A stretch of DNA of 64,000 bases from the NCBI GenBank assembly GCA_900541025.1, contig UQIL01000007.1, forward strand, positions 1-64,000. The letters run 5' to 3'. Both the position numbers and the translations under genes were made by a program. The notes under the pieces were generated by a model. That model was not told where the DNA came from and did not search any database. It worked only from the letters and a program-made list of their open reading frames with translations. This stretch comes from an uncultured Collinsella sp. (GTDB taxonomy: Bacteria > Actinomycetota > Coriobacteriia > Coriobacteriales > Coriobacteriaceae). Shown piece after piece: positions 1-8,475 of this stretch. Numbering within the stretch: the stretch's first letter is position 1; each line of letters opens with the position of its first letter.

Positions 1-596
1 AGCGCCGCCGCCCTGCGGGGCCCGGCGTCGGCCACCGACCAGGCCCCGCCGAGGGATGCCATGAGCCTCAGCTGGGGACCGTCGGACAGGTCGACCAACG
101 CCTCGAAGGCGGGGCACGATTCCAACAGGATGCTGCGCAGCCGGTTCTTATTCCTAGTGTTCTCGCAGGTCAGGAAGTTCCTCTGGGCGGCCAGCGCCCT
201 CGCCGCCGCGACCGTCGGGCCCGGGTCCCCGACCGGCAGGAGCGCGTCGGGGATGCCCAGCGCCGTCTTCGCGATGACCATCGCGTCCCGCTCGTCGGTC
301 TTGGCGTCGCCGGCGAAGAGCCTGGCGGCCCCGTGCGCCGCGAGTCCCGGCAGGTACGCCGCCGACATCCCGGCCGCCCTGGCGCGGGCGAGCGCGAGGG
401 CGCCTATGTTGCGCGACTGGTCGACGACCACGAGCGCGTCGGGGAAGCGGCCGAACAGCGAGTCCAGATCGCCCTCCCTGTTCGCGACGGGGGCGCTCAG
501 CAGTATCTCGCCGTCCCGGGTCGCGACGCATGCCCAATGGGACAATTTCCCGACATCGAGCCCGATGACGGCTTCCGGCATTCTAGGTGGTGCCAT
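1..596 (-). CDS. IS110-family transposase, N-terminal part (runs off window)
   Basis: The reverse strand is open from an ATG at 596 to the window edge, giving about 198 residues with no stop. The start MAPPRMPEAVIGLDVGK and a later KTDERDAMVIA segment match the DEDD RuvC-like catalytic domain of IS110/IS1111 transposases (GLDVGK near the N-terminus, K-T-D-x-x-D-A at about residue 110). The C-terminal serine-containing domain would lie outside the window. A GGAGG ribosome site eight bases before the ATG supports this start. IS110 elements recombine without long terminal repeats and, in studied members, use a non-coding bridge RNA from the element end. The family call is firm; whether the element is intact cannot be judged here. 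Confidence 0.85.
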   Translation of the reverse strand, partial: MAPPRMPEAVIGLDVGKLSHWACVATRDGEILLSAPVANREGDLDSLFGRFPDALVVVDQSRNIGALALARARAAGMSAAYLPGLAAHGAARLFAGDAKTDERDAMVIAKTALGIPDALLPVGDPGPTVAAARALAAQRNFLTCENTRNKNRLRSILLESCPAFEALVDLSDGPQLRLMASLGGAWSVADAGPRRAAA

Positions 597-900
597 GGTG
601 TTATCCTCCAATCGGTAGGCCGATCGGAACCCCTCCCCGCGACACCCACATTACCTGGCCGTGGCGCTTGCGCCCGGCAGTTTCCTATCAGTCGTCCGGA
701 GCGGCGAGCGCCCCCGGTGGCAACACCCCCCGGGCCCTCTACGGGGCAGGGGCAGACGGCCATCCGGAGGCGCCCGATCGGCGGCCCCTCGGGGCTTGCC
801 CGTATCGTAGACAATGCGCCGAATGCTCGCCATCGAAATTTATCGGTGGCCCACTTCAGACTGTAATGGGCAGGTTTCCTTTGCACCAGTTTCTGTCGAG
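597..900 (-). other. non-coding end of the IS110 element, possible bridge-RNA region
   Basis: About 300 bases without a credible gene separate the transposase start from the tgt promoter. The stretch is GC-rich with several potential stems, such as CCCCCGGTGG facing CCCCCCGGGC near 710-740. In IS110-group elements of the IS621 type the bridge RNA is encoded in the non-coding end upstream of the transposase, so this is where one would be expected. The outer boundary of the element is not visible without a second copy or an empty site. Confidence 0.35.
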
Positions 901-924
901 TCGGTGCTCCTTGCGGGTTGCCCG

Positions 925-930
925 TATAAT
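925..930 (+). promoter_or_regulatory. -10 box of the tgt promoter
   Basis: A perfect TATAAT lies 38 bases upstream of the tgt start, with an AAGGAG ribosome site at 952-957. No convincing -35 box is seen at the usual distance. Confidence 0.5.
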
Positions 931-967
931 GGTTTGCGTATGAACCACAACCAAGGAGTTCCAGTTT

Positions 968-2107
968 ATGGACCAGAACCTTTTTAAATTCGATCTGATT
1001 GCCGAGGATCCGACGACGCATGCGCGTGCCGGCGTGCTGCATACTCCGCACGGCGACATCGAGACGCCGATCTTTATGCCCGTGGGCACCAAGGCAAACG
1101 TCAAGGGTATTCCTACCGAGACCGTCAAGCAGCTCGGCGCCCAGATCGTGCTTGCCAATACCTATCACCTGTCCATGCGTCCCGGCGAGGACACCATCGC
1201 CGAGTTGGGCGGCCTGCACAAGTTTATGAACTGGCACGGCCCCATTCTTACCGATTCGGGTGGCTTCCAGGTGTTCAGCCACAACGATGCCGTCAAGCTC
1301 ACCGACGAGGGCGTGCGCTTTATCGTCAACGACTACGACGGCCGCCACGTGTTTTGGACGCCCGAGGACAACATGGAAATCGCCATGAAGCTCGGCTCCG
1401 ACATCTGCATGCAGCTCGATCAGTGCCCGGGCTATCCCGCCACGCGCGCCTACGTTGAGCGCGCCGTGGAGCTGTCGAGCATGTGGGCCGAGCGCTGCTA
1501 TAAGGCGCATACCCGCGATGACCAGGCGCTCTTTGGCATCGTTCAGGGCGGCATGCACCTGGATCTGCGCCTGCGTTCGCTGCGCCATCTGGAGGAGTGC
1601 GGCGACTTCCCGGGTTACGGTATCGGCGGCTACTCGGTGGGCGAGGACCACGAGACCATGTTCGAGACCCTGGCACCGCTCGTGAGCGAGTACATGCCCA
1701 AGCACAAGCCGCGCTACCTGATGGGCGTCGGCAACCCGACGACGCTCGTGCGTGGCGTGGGCGTGGGCATCGACATGTTCGACTGCGTGCTGCCGACGCG
1801 CACCGGCCGCATGGGCACGGCATTCTCCAGTGAAGGTCGCCTTAACTTCCGCAACGCGCGTTTTGCGCACGACGACGGCCCCATCGACCCCACCTGCACC
1901 TGCCCGGTGTGCACGGGCGGCTACAGCCGCGCGCTCATTCGCCACATGGTCACGCAGAAGGAGATGCTCGGCGGCATCCTGCTTTCGATGCACAACATCT
2001 ACTACCTGCTCAACCTTATGCAGCGTGCCCGCCAGGCCATTATCGAGGGCCGCTACGGCGCGTTTGTGAGCGACTGGATGAACAGCCCTGCGGCGGTGGA
2101 CTACTAA
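968..2107 (+). CDS. tgt: tRNA-guanine transglycosylase
   Basis: This 379-residue protein has the full length of bacterial Tgt, which exchanges guanine-34 of GUN-anticodon tRNAs for preQ1 in queuosine synthesis. Visible family marks are TDSGGFQVFS at about residue 95, the nucleophile region MFDCVLPTRTGR at about 262, and the zinc site CTCPVCTGGYSRALIRH at about 305. The ATG at 968 follows AAGGAG at a good distance. The gene stands alone: the IS110 end lies upstream and an intrinsic terminator follows at 2257. No other queuosine gene is nearby. Confidence 0.97.
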   Translation: MDQNLFKFDLIAEDPTTHARAGVLHTPHGDIETPIFMPVGTKANVKGIPTETVKQLGAQIVLANTYHLSMRPGEDTIAELGGLHKFMNWHGPILTDSGGFQVFSHNDAVKLTDEGVRFIVNDYDGRHVFWTPEDNMEIAMKLGSDICMQLDQCPGYPATRAYVERAVELSSMWAERCYKAHTRDDQALFGIVQGGMHLDLRLRSLRHLEECGDFPGYGIGGYSVGEDHETMFETLAPLVSEYMPKHKPRYLMGVGNPTTLVRGVGVGIDMFDCVLPTRTGRMGTAFSSEGRLNFRNARFAHDDGPIDPTCTCPVCTGGYSRALIRHMVTQKEMLGGILLSMHNIYYLLNLMQRARQAIIEGRYGAFVSDWMNSPAAVDY

Positions 2108-2256
2108 GAGCGGCGCGGGCGCTTGCAGAGCGCGGGCAACGGCAAGGGGCGAGCGACGGCCGGTCGTCACATTTGCTGACACCGGCCGCACGACCGCTGA
2201 CCGATAGCTTGCAAGCACTTGATGCATCGTGGGTACCATACCGAATAGTTGATGTT

Positions 2257-2304
2257 CGGGCGGGTGTTTGGCGCATGGCGTCGACCCCGCCCGCTTTTCT
2301 TTTT
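2257..2304 (+). terminator. intrinsic terminator between tgt and the LOG gene
   Basis: CGGGCGGG (2257-2264) pairs with CCCGCCCG (2286-2293) and is followed by CTTTTCTTTTT. It ends only about six bases before the AGGAG of the next gene. Either the downstream gene relies on read-through, or this is an attenuator. Confidence 0.7.
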
Positions 2305-2320
2305 CTCGATAGGAGTGCCC

Positions 2321-3079
2321 ATGATTAAGAATGAGAACGTCGAGGGCGAGCCTGCCTACGACGAGACGTACCGCCGCGGCCCCGTGGTCATGCGCGGCCC
2401 CATGATTCCTAAGGACAACACCTACGCCAACCTGCTGGCGCCCGAGGAGTCGACCGACTGGCTGCATGCCGATCCGTGGCGCGTACTGCGCATCCAGGCC
2501 GAGTTTGTCGATGGCTTTGGCGCACTTGCCGAGTTAGGGCCTGCGGTGACCATCTTCGGTAGTGCCCGCACGCCCAAGACGGACCCGGCCTACAAGGCGG
2601 CGCGCACGGTCGGCCGTAAGATTGCCCAGCGCGGCGTGGCGGTTATCACCGGTGGCGGCCCCGGCATCATGGAAGCGGCCAACAGGGGAGCGGCGAGTGT
2701 CAACGGCAAGTCAGTTGGCCTGGGCATTGAATTGCCGCACGAGCATGGGCTCAATAAATACGTGAACCTCGGCATGGACTTCCGTTACTTCTTTGTGCGC
2801 AAGACCATGTTCGTCAAATACAGCTCGGGCGCCATCGTGTTTCCCGGCGGGTTTGGCACGCTCGACGAGATGTTCGAGGTGCTCACGCTGGTGCAGACGC
2901 ACAAGGTCAAGCGCATGCCGCTCGTGCTGGTGGGCAGCGAGTACTGGCAGGGCCTGTTCGACTGGCTCAACGGCCCGGTGATGGACGCCGGTATGATCAG
3001 CCCGCTCGATCCGGATCTGGTGCACATCACCGATGACCTCAACGAGGCGGTCGACGTCGTCCTGAGCGGGCTGATGTAG
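2321..3079 (+). CDS. LOG-family protein (Rossmann-fold nucleotide hydrolase)
   Basis: This 252-residue protein of the LOG/TIGR00730 family (LONELY GUY-like) carries the signature PGGFGTLDE at about residue 180 and a Rossmann-type GGGPGIMEAANRGA at about 110. Family members are phosphoribohydrolases that release the base from nucleoside 5'-monophosphates; some were formerly called lysine decarboxylases. The ATG at 2321 follows AGGAG at 2311-2315, and the N-terminal 60 residues are longer than in the shortest family members. The physiological substrate in this organism is unknown. Confidence 0.85.
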   Translation: MIKNENVEGEPAYDETYRRGPVVMRGPMIPKDNTYANLLAPEESTDWLHADPWRVLRIQAEFVDGFGALAELGPAVTIFGSARTPKTDPAYKAARTVGRKIAQRGVAVITGGGPGIMEAANRGAASVNGKSVGLGIELPHEHGLNKYVNLGMDFRYFFVRKTMFVKYSSGAIVFPGGFGTLDEMFEVLTLVQTHKVKRMPLVLVGSEYWQGLFDWLNGPVMDAGMISPLDPDLVHITDDLNEAVDVVLSGLM

Positions 3080-3110
3080 AGCAATCGTGCCGCTGCGACA
3101 TGAATATGCA

Positions 3111-3149
3111 TGGCAATCTGATGCTATCTAACATCAGATTGCCATTTTT
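3111..3149 (+). terminator. 13-bp perfect hairpin with T-run after the LOG gene
   Basis: TGGCAATCTGATG (3111-3123) pairs perfectly with CATCAGATTGCCA (3132-3144) around an 8-base loop, followed by TTTTTATT. It fits an intrinsic terminator for the LOG gene. It lies just upstream of a TATACT box (3156-3161) that probably serves the toxin-antitoxin pair, so an operator role is also possible. Confidence 0.65.
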
Positions 3150-3192
3150 ATTGGGTATACTGATGCAAAAGACGAGGGCGAGGAGGTCGCGT

Positions 3193-3492
3193 ATGTCTAC
3201 TGCAACGATTAAGCCCACGACGGTCCGCATCGAGGAGGGGCTTAAGGAGCAGGCGACTGAGTTTTTAGATTCGGTTGGCCTGAACCTTAATTCGTATCTC
3301 AACCTTGCTGTTCGGCAGCTTGTGAACCAGCGGAAGATTCCGTTTGAGATTGTGGGGCGGCCGGAGGTACCCAACGAGGCGACGAGGCGCGCTATGGTGA
3401 TCGCCGAGGCTCGTGAGCTGGGGATTCTGCCAGACGACAGCCCGTCATTCGATAACGTTGATGAGTTGATGTCGTTCCTCGATGAGGATTAG
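3193..3492 (+). CDS. RelB/DinJ-family antitoxin
   Basis: This 99-residue protein opens with a ribbon-helix-helix segment: a TTVRIEEGLKEQA strand, then the helices NLNSYLNLAVRQLV. That is typical of RelB/DinJ antitoxins, which dimerise to bind their own promoter; the C-terminal acidic tail would wrap the toxin. A strong AGGAGG (3181-3186) precedes the ATG. The toxin gene starts three bases after the stop, so the two are co-translated. Upstream in-frame codons back to 3100 lie in the hairpin and are not credible coding. Confidence 0.88.
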   Translation: MSTATIKPTTVRIEEGLKEQATEFLDSVGLNLNSYLNLAVRQLVNQRKIPFEIVGRPEVPNEATRRAMVIAEARELGILPDDSPSFDNVDELMSFLDED

Positions 3493-3495
3493 ACG

Positions 3496-3804
3496 ATGTT
3501 TGAAATTAAGGTCGAGGCTCAGTTTAAGGCCGACTATAAGCGAGCGATGCAGAGCCACCCGCAGCTAAAAACCGAGTTTAAGGCGGCTGTTGCCGAGCTT
3601 GCGGCACACGGCGTGCTTCCGGCAGAGTACGGTGCCCACGAGCTCTCCAACCCGGGCGGCAATTACAACGGTCACATCGATTTTCATCTTTCCGATGGCC
3701 TGGTCGACGTGGTCGTTCTCTACCTGCCGCATAAAACCAATCCGGTGATTCGACTGGTAAGAATGGGTTCGCATCAAGAGTTATTTCAGGGCCCACTGAG
3801 CTAG
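3496..3804 (+). CDS. YafQ/RelE-superfamily mRNA-interferase toxin
   Basis: This 102-residue protein is typical of YafQ toxins, ribosome-dependent mRNA endonucleases. Recognisable points are the N-terminal FKADYKRAMQSHPQ helix, the HELSNPGGNYNGHIDFHL core with conserved histidines, and the C-terminal RLVRMGSHQELF. Its fixed pairing with the RelB/DinJ-type gene directly upstream supports a type II toxin-antitoxin module. The module sits beside a conflict-system gene, consistent with a small defence cluster. Confidence 0.88.
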   Translation: MFEIKVEAQFKADYKRAMQSHPQLKTEFKAAVAELAAHGVLPAEYGAHELSNPGGNYNGHIDFHLSDGLVDVVVLYLPHKTNPVIRLVRMGSHQELFQGPLS

Positions 3805-3817
3805 CCACTCACTTCTA

Positions 3818-3884
3818 AGTTGCGGTGAAATAGGGATTGATTTGCGGCTTATAAGCCAAAAACAGTCCCTATTTCACCGCAAGT
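3818..3884. repeat. palindromic repeat family A, copy 1
   Basis: TTGCGGTGAAATAGGGA (3820-3836) is the exact inverse of 3866-3882, with a second palindrome GGCTTATAAGCC at 3846-3857 in the loop. Similar elements lie at 7379, 10649 and 50984. The right arm supplies the last codons and the TAG stop of the primase-helicase gene. Confidence 0.85.
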
Positions 3885-6853
3885 GATGGAGATGTTCCGT
3901 CTGTTGACGCGGCATCTGGCTTTCCCTTGTGGCTGACTTCGTCTAAGAGCTCCGCTGCGATCTCGCTGTTTTTGAACCTTATGCTGCAGTCTTCGTTCTT
4001 TGGGAAAGCTAGCAGCGGGATCGTTCCGTACCAGACAGTTTCTTCGTCAATTATCGCTGCACACAAACGTCCTTCTGCTCTGATGGCATACTCGACGTTC
4101 ATTTCGGCCAAAGTCTCTTTTGCATCTTCACGCGGAGTCGAGGCAAGGTAAATCTCAAGGGCAATCCCTCGGGCAGCGGCGCCTTTGATTGCATCGCCGA
4201 GCTTTGCAAGGCAGGCGGCAGATACGTAGGGCGCGGCAATGAAGATGCTCTTGGCGGCGTCGACGATGTCTTCAACCAATGTCTCTACGGCATTCGCCGG
4301 CTCTATGAGAATGTTTTGATCGGGCTGCTCGCTGCCTCCGGTCACGTAGACTTCGTACCCAAGCTTGGCGTAGGTCTTGAGTCTCTTCTGGTACATGCGG
4401 GCGAGCATGGGTATCGACAGGTCGACGTAGTCGAATATCTCAACCCGCTGTTTGCCGTCGTAGTTTCTATGCAGCCTGCCTGCCTGTTGCGTTACGCTGC
4501 CATCCCAGGCTATCGGCGTCGCAATAAACAAGTTGTCGAGATATGCAAGGTCGAACCCCTCGCTCAGGAGGCTTTCGGTGGCAACAATGATTCTGTGCTC
4601 GTGCTCAAAGCCGGGAAGCTTGCTCAATATCGCTTTCCTCTCTTTAGCATCGATTTCTCCGGTTAAGAGGATGGGCTCGTGTCCGCGGTCGCGAAGGAGC
4701 CTGCAAAGCTCCTCGGCATGCTTTTTCCTTTTTGAAAGCACAAGTGGGTGTCGACAGCTTGATGCGGCTTCGAGGGCATCGTCGACAATTAATTCATTTC
4801 TTGCCGTATGCGCGCACAGAAGGTCGAGAATCTGATTGAAGCTTGCACCGGGCTCGTAGGCCGGTAGTCGAATTCCGGTAAAACGAGGCCGTACGATGCG
4901 CTGGATGCCCTGCTGGATCGCTTGTGTTTTTGGATCGATGACATAGCGAAGCGGTCCGCAGAGCATGGAGAGTGCCCGCGTAAGACCGTCGGAGCGCTCG
5001 GGCGTTGCGGAAAGGCCGTATACGTATTTGGCCGGGGCAGACTTGAGAACAAGCTCGAGCTGCGGCGCGGCGGCATGGTGGCATTCGTCGCAGATAATGA
5101 GGCCGTAATTGCGAACAAGGTCCTTAACTATTGGCTCTCCGGTTTGGCGGTCTTTGCCAGACAGCGATTGAAATGAAGCGACGTCGATGAGGCCACTTAC
5201 GGCGGTCTTGCCTCCTCCAATTTGCCCGATGATCGGAGGCTGCCTCTTGCTGATTCGTCCTTTTGGGGTTCGGACGGGTTCTCTGTTGTCCGTAATGTCG
5301 ATAAATCGCTCGAGCTGGGATTTCCATTGGGTTATGAGTGCAGTCTTGGGAACGATGACGAGCGTTGGAAGACCAATGGCGGCAATAAGATAAGCCCCGA
5401 TGACGGTTTTACCGAAGCCCGTCGGCGCGGACATGATTCCATCTTCGTACGAGAGCATCTGGTCAGCGGCGATTTGCTGTTCAGGGCGAAGGGCGCCTTT
5501 AAATGTCATCACAATTTGATTATCGGATTGGCGTTCGTCTAAATAGTGGGCAGTAACGCCGGTTTCTTGGAGCAGCTGCTCAAGCTTGGTTTTGCAGCCT
5601 CTGGGAATCGCGACGCAGCCGCCTCTAAGCTCACTGAGGTCTATGAGCCGCGGTTTACCGAATACTGATTGATGCATAGATTGCGCGCGGAAGAATTCCG
5701 GGTTGGCGAATGTTGCGAGCCCGCGGATTTCCATTTGAGCCGCTGGACTCAGAGACTTCTCGGGGATGTACAGCATATCGGCTTGTGTGACGGGCAGCGA
5801 TGAGGGAAAGTCTCGCGATGTGAGCGGTAGCCGCTTTCGTGGTTTTTGGGCATATCGTTTGGTTTTGTTTGCCACCGCAACTGTTGCTAGCCCGTGTGGG
5901 TTGTTTCCAGTTGCCTCGATCAAATTATGCACCGTCGAGCGCGGAATCAGCTGGATTTGGGACAGGTAGAGCCATTGGTCGGGAAAGGGCTCGAATTGCT
6001 CGTCTACAAATACGCTGTTTCCTTCACGTTGTGCCTTGCCTTGAAAGGGAAGTGCGATGAGGTTTCCAAAGCCTCCATCGGGGATAGTGACCTGAGCGGG
6101 GAGCATTCGATCAAAGGCCTCGAACGTGATTGTTTTATTAAGCGCCGCGGCTTCGGTTATGAGGTAACTTCCAAACTCTCTGGCAGCCTTTGCGTCGATT
6201 GGCTCGAGGAAGAAAAACCAGATGTGTGCGCCGTTGCCGGACCTTGAGCGCTCAACGGCGGCGTTAATGCCCCGTCGTTTTGCAACAAGCCGTACGGCAT
6301 TTGTTGCCTCTTTCCAGTCCGCTTTGTCAAAATCGATGACGAGAGCTTTCGTGTTGCAGTTCCTGTCGAGCACATATTGCCCGAGGACGTCACGGAATCG
6401 GTCATCGTTGCCTTTAAAGTGAGCAATGATTGCGGCATCGCTTAATTCGGGGAAGATGCGATTGCCGCATTCTGCGCATTTGACTCTTTGATGGGCTGCT
6501 TTGGGGCAAATTCCCGACTTCCACTCGTTTGCGCAAGCGGGCGTATAGCCGATACCTCCGTCTTTTCTGCGATATCCATGAGCGTAAACATCTTTACGTC
6601 CGGTAAAGAGACTGCGAAAGAGCTCGAGTTTGTCACGTGCTGGGCTCGCGCTGGTGACGATGCCCTCGATTCGCGCTCGTTCATCGAACAAAGCGCCAGC
6701 TTCTTCCCACTCTTCAAGTGTGGCGTAGCGTACGTCTGAACCGTTGTTGCAAATGACGATTTGTCGGTGTGGGTCCGAGGTGTGCGCGATCGTCTGATCG
6801 TATTTAAATTGTGCGGTCCCAAAGAGGGCGTATTGATGCATGGTGTTGCCCAT
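3869..6853 (-). CDS. TOTE-type conflict protein: archaeo-eukaryotic primase fused to SF2 helicase
   Basis: This 994-residue multidomain protein has, in order: a Cys-rich zinc cluster (CANEWKSGICPKA then KCAECGNRIFP, about residues 107-135); an archaeo-eukaryotic primase domain with ALVIDFDKADW (metal-binding D-x-D) and GNGAHIWFFF; an SF2 helicase with Walker A PTGFGKT, the box DECHH, SATPERSDG and motif VI QQAGRLHR; and a C-terminal PLD-like segment (AAPYVSAACLAKL) whose catalytic HKD residues I do not see. This matches proteins described in TOTE conflict systems, thought to act against invading DNA. An AAGGA lies ten bases before the ATG. Base composition is more AT-rich than the neighbours, suggesting transfer. 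The final SLAVK and stop come from repeat copy 1. Confidence 0.8.
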   Translation of the reverse strand: MGNTMHQYALFGTAQFKYDQTIAHTSDPHRQIVICNNGSDVRYATLEEWEEAGALFDERARIEGIVTSASPARDKLELFRSLFTGRKDVYAHGYRRKDGGIGYTPACANEWKSGICPKAAHQRVKCAECGNRIFPELSDAAIIAHFKGNDDRFRDVLGQYVLDRNCNTKALVIDFDKADWKEATNAVRLVAKRRGINAAVERSRSGNGAHIWFFFLEPIDAKAAREFGSYLITEAAALNKTITFEAFDRMLPAQVTIPDGGFGNLIALPFQGKAQREGNSVFVDEQFEPFPDQWLYLSQIQLIPRSTVHNLIEATGNNPHGLATVAVANKTKRYAQKPRKRLPLTSRDFPSSLPVTQADMLYIPEKSLSPAAQMEIRGLATFANPEFFRAQSMHQSVFGKPRLIDLSELRGGCVAIPRGCKTKLEQLLQETGVTAHYLDERQSDNQIVMTFKGALRPEQQIAADQMLSYEDGIMSAPTGFGKTVIGAYLIAAIGLPTLVIVPKTALITQWKSQLERFIDITDNREPVRTPKGRISKRQPPIIGQIGGGKTAVSGLIDVASFQSLSGKDRQTGEPIVKDLVRNYGLIICDECHHAAAPQLELVLKSAPAKYVYGLSATPERSDGLTRALSMLCGPLRYVIDPKTQAIQQGIQRIVRPRFTGIRLPAYEPGASFNQILDLLCAHTARNELIVDDALEAASSCRHPLVLSKRKKHAEELCRLLRDRGHEPILLTGEIDAKERKAILSKLPGFEHEHRIIVATESLLSEGFDLAYLDNLFIATPIAWDGSVTQQAGRLHRNYDGKQRVEIFDYVDLSIPMLARMYQKRLKTYAKLGYEVYVTGGSEQPDQNILIEPANAVETLVEDIVDAAKSIFIAAPYVSAACLAKLGDAIKGAAARGIALEIYLASTPREDAKETLAEMNVEYAIRAEGRLCAAIIDEETVWYGTIPLLAFPKNEDCSIRFKNSEIAAELLDEVSHKGKPDAASTDGTSPSLAVK

Positions 6854-7067
6854 TTGAATGCCGTCCTTGTACTGGAGTTGTTGAGACGAGGGTACGGCAT
6901 TGCGGCTTTTTGGGATATCTAATTTCGATTCAAGTTCGCTAATGGCGAGGGATTATTCCGCGAGCGGCTTTCGGTCGATGTCAAAGCGCGCGACGGCCCT
7001 TGATAACCAGGATTTGCGGTCATGTGGGTAGCCGGAGGCATACAGAGCGGGCTTCATTCGGACCCGG

Positions 7068-7285
7068 TGGGCAAAAAATGGCAAATATGAGTACTGTTGT
7101 TTGGTTAGTACCATATCATTTGGAAAGTATTTAAGACCAATTGGCTGCGATTTGATATATCCAACCCCCTTACCACGACGATTCGGTACTTTATGGCGCT
7201 TGAAATCGGTGAAAGCGGGCAATTTCAGCAAGATTTTGCTGTTACTAAAATTGTGACAGTACTCATATTTGCCATTTTTTGCCCA
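7068..7285. mobile_element. 218-bp MITE-like element with 30-bp perfect inverted ends
   Basis: Bases 7068-7097 (beginning TGGGCAAAAAATGGCAAATA) are the exact inverse of 7256-7285. The interior is AT-rich and carries no gene. Size, perfect ends and absence of coding fit a miniature inverted-repeat element. No clear target duplication is visible, and no other copy occurs in this window. Confidence 0.65.
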
Positions 7286-7378
7286 CTGGGTATCGTCGGG
7301 GGCTAGTCGAAGCTCCCTCAAACAGCTGGGAATGCGCCGATCGCCAGCATATCTTGCATATGGATGGCGCAGCAAAAA

Positions 7379-7445
7379 AGTTGCGGTGGAATAGGGTTTG
7401 ATTGGCGGCTGATGAGCTAAAAACAGTCCCTATTCCACCGCAAGT
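7379..7445. repeat. palindromic repeat family A, copy 2
   Basis: TTGCGGTGGAATAGGG (7381-7396) is the exact inverse of 7428-7443, with GGCGGCTGATGAGC in the centre. It lies 14 bases beyond the stop of the reverse-strand DegV gene. Both arms differ from copy 1 by the same substitution (GGAAT for GAAAT), so pairing has been preserved. Confidence 0.85.
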
Positions 7446-7458
7446 GATGAAAGTGCTC

Positions 7459-8319
7459 CTAGCGGGTGGGCTGGTAGCGGGGGCAGTAGCTGATGGCGAT
7501 GGCGTCGACGCCTACGTGGGTGGCGATGGTGCACCCGATGGGGCCGGTGCCGGCGTCTACGTAGTTCTGGCCCGCGAGCGCCTGGTTGACGAGCTCCTGC
7601 TCCTCGGCGGCGCCGGTCGTGAGCACGCGCACGCTTGAGCCCGGGTGCTCGTCCAAAAACGCGAGGCAGTCTGCCATGGTGTTGGCGACGATGCGCTTGG
7701 CGCCGCGGCCCTTTTTGATGGCCTTGATCTCGCCCGACTGCCACTCCGGCGAAACGGCCAGGCGAATGTTGAGCATCTGCGTCAGCTGGCCGGCGAGCTT
7801 GGGGGCGCGGCCGTTTTTGACCAGGTTCTCGAGCGTTCGGGGAATCAGCAGCAGGTGGGCGTCGGGCAGGGTCGCGCGGATCTGTGCCTCGGTCTCGTCC
7901 AGGCTGCGGCCGTCCTCGCGCATGGCGAGCGCGTACTCCACCAGCAGGCCCTCGGCACCCGAGCCGGTGCGCGAATCGATGCAGCGCACGTCGAGCTCGT
8001 GGGTCTCGGCGACCAGGCATGCATTGGAATAGCAGGCGGACCACTCGCTGCACAGCGAGATAAAGATCGCGCTGTCGTGGCCATCGGCGCGCACGCGGTC
8101 AAACAGCGCCTTGAACTCGCCGGCACTCGGCTGCGAGGTATGCGGCAGCTGCTCGGAGCCGGCCATGCGGGCGACGTACTCCTGGGCGGTGATCTGTACC
8201 TGGTCGAGCAGGTCCTCGCCTTCGATAATCACATGCAGCGGAATGACGTAAATGCCGAGCTCTTGGGCGCGGGCGGGGGAGATGTCCGACGTGGAGTCGG
8301 TTATGATGGCAAAAGACAT
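7459..8319 (-). CDS. DegV-family fatty-acid-binding protein
   Basis: This 286-residue protein begins MSFAIITDSTSDISPARAQ, the standard DegV opening. It also has the hTSQPS segment at about residue 62 that contacts the fatty-acid carboxylate, and it ends with the typical GPIGCTIATHVGVDAIAISY. DegV/FakB proteins bind a fatty acid for phosphorylation by FakA. The start chosen (8319) follows AAGGTG; an upstream frame of 19 codons has no ribosome site. A second DegV gene lies at 59121. Confidence 0.92.
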   Translation of the reverse strand: MSFAIITDSTSDISPARAQELGIYVIPLHVIIEGEDLLDQVQITAQEYVARMAGSEQLPHTSQPSAGEFKALFDRVRADGHDSAIFISLCSEWSACYSNACLVAETHELDVRCIDSRTGSGAEGLLVEYALAMREDGRSLDETEAQIRATLPDAHLLLIPRTLENLVKNGRAPKLAGQLTQMLNIRLAVSPEWQSGEIKAIKKGRGAKRIVANTMADCLAFLDEHPGSSVRVLTTGAAEEQELVNQALAGQNYVDAGTGPIGCTIATHVGVDAIAISYCPRYQPTR

Positions 8320-8375
8320 AATTGCACCTTTCGATGGGGCGCCGCGGCGCCGCCGATTGAGAGCAAAGTGCGTCA

Positions 8376-8426
8376 AGTATAGTGGAGTTGTTCCACATTG
8401 CCAGCTTTATTTGTTGAATAGTCAAC
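8376..8426 (-). promoter_or_regulatory. promoter with embedded operator-like palindrome for the DegV gene
   Basis: On the reverse strand TATACT (plus 8376-8381) has TGGCAA about 17 bases upstream. Between them lies the palindrome GTGGAGTTGTTCCAC (8382-8396), with another, GTTGAATAGTCAAC, at 8413-8426. Palindromes between -35 and -10 are typical repressor sites; the regulator is not identified. Confidence 0.4.
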
Positions 8427-8475
8427 GGTTTGAAGCGTCGGTGTGGAAATCATCAACTGGGGAAGAGGGATGCCC

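Larger units (their letters stand above)
6854..7458. other. gene-free 605-bp region with MITE-like element and repeat A copy 2
   Basis: No credible gene was found. A 140-codon reverse frame at 6953-7375 spans the inverted repeats and has no family features or ribosome site, so it is treated as chance. The two repeats here are listed separately. Confidence 0.6.

Noticed and set aside
6953..7375. 140-codon reverse-strand frame
   Set aside because: It spans the inverted ends of the MITE-like element, has no ribosome site and shows no protein family features.
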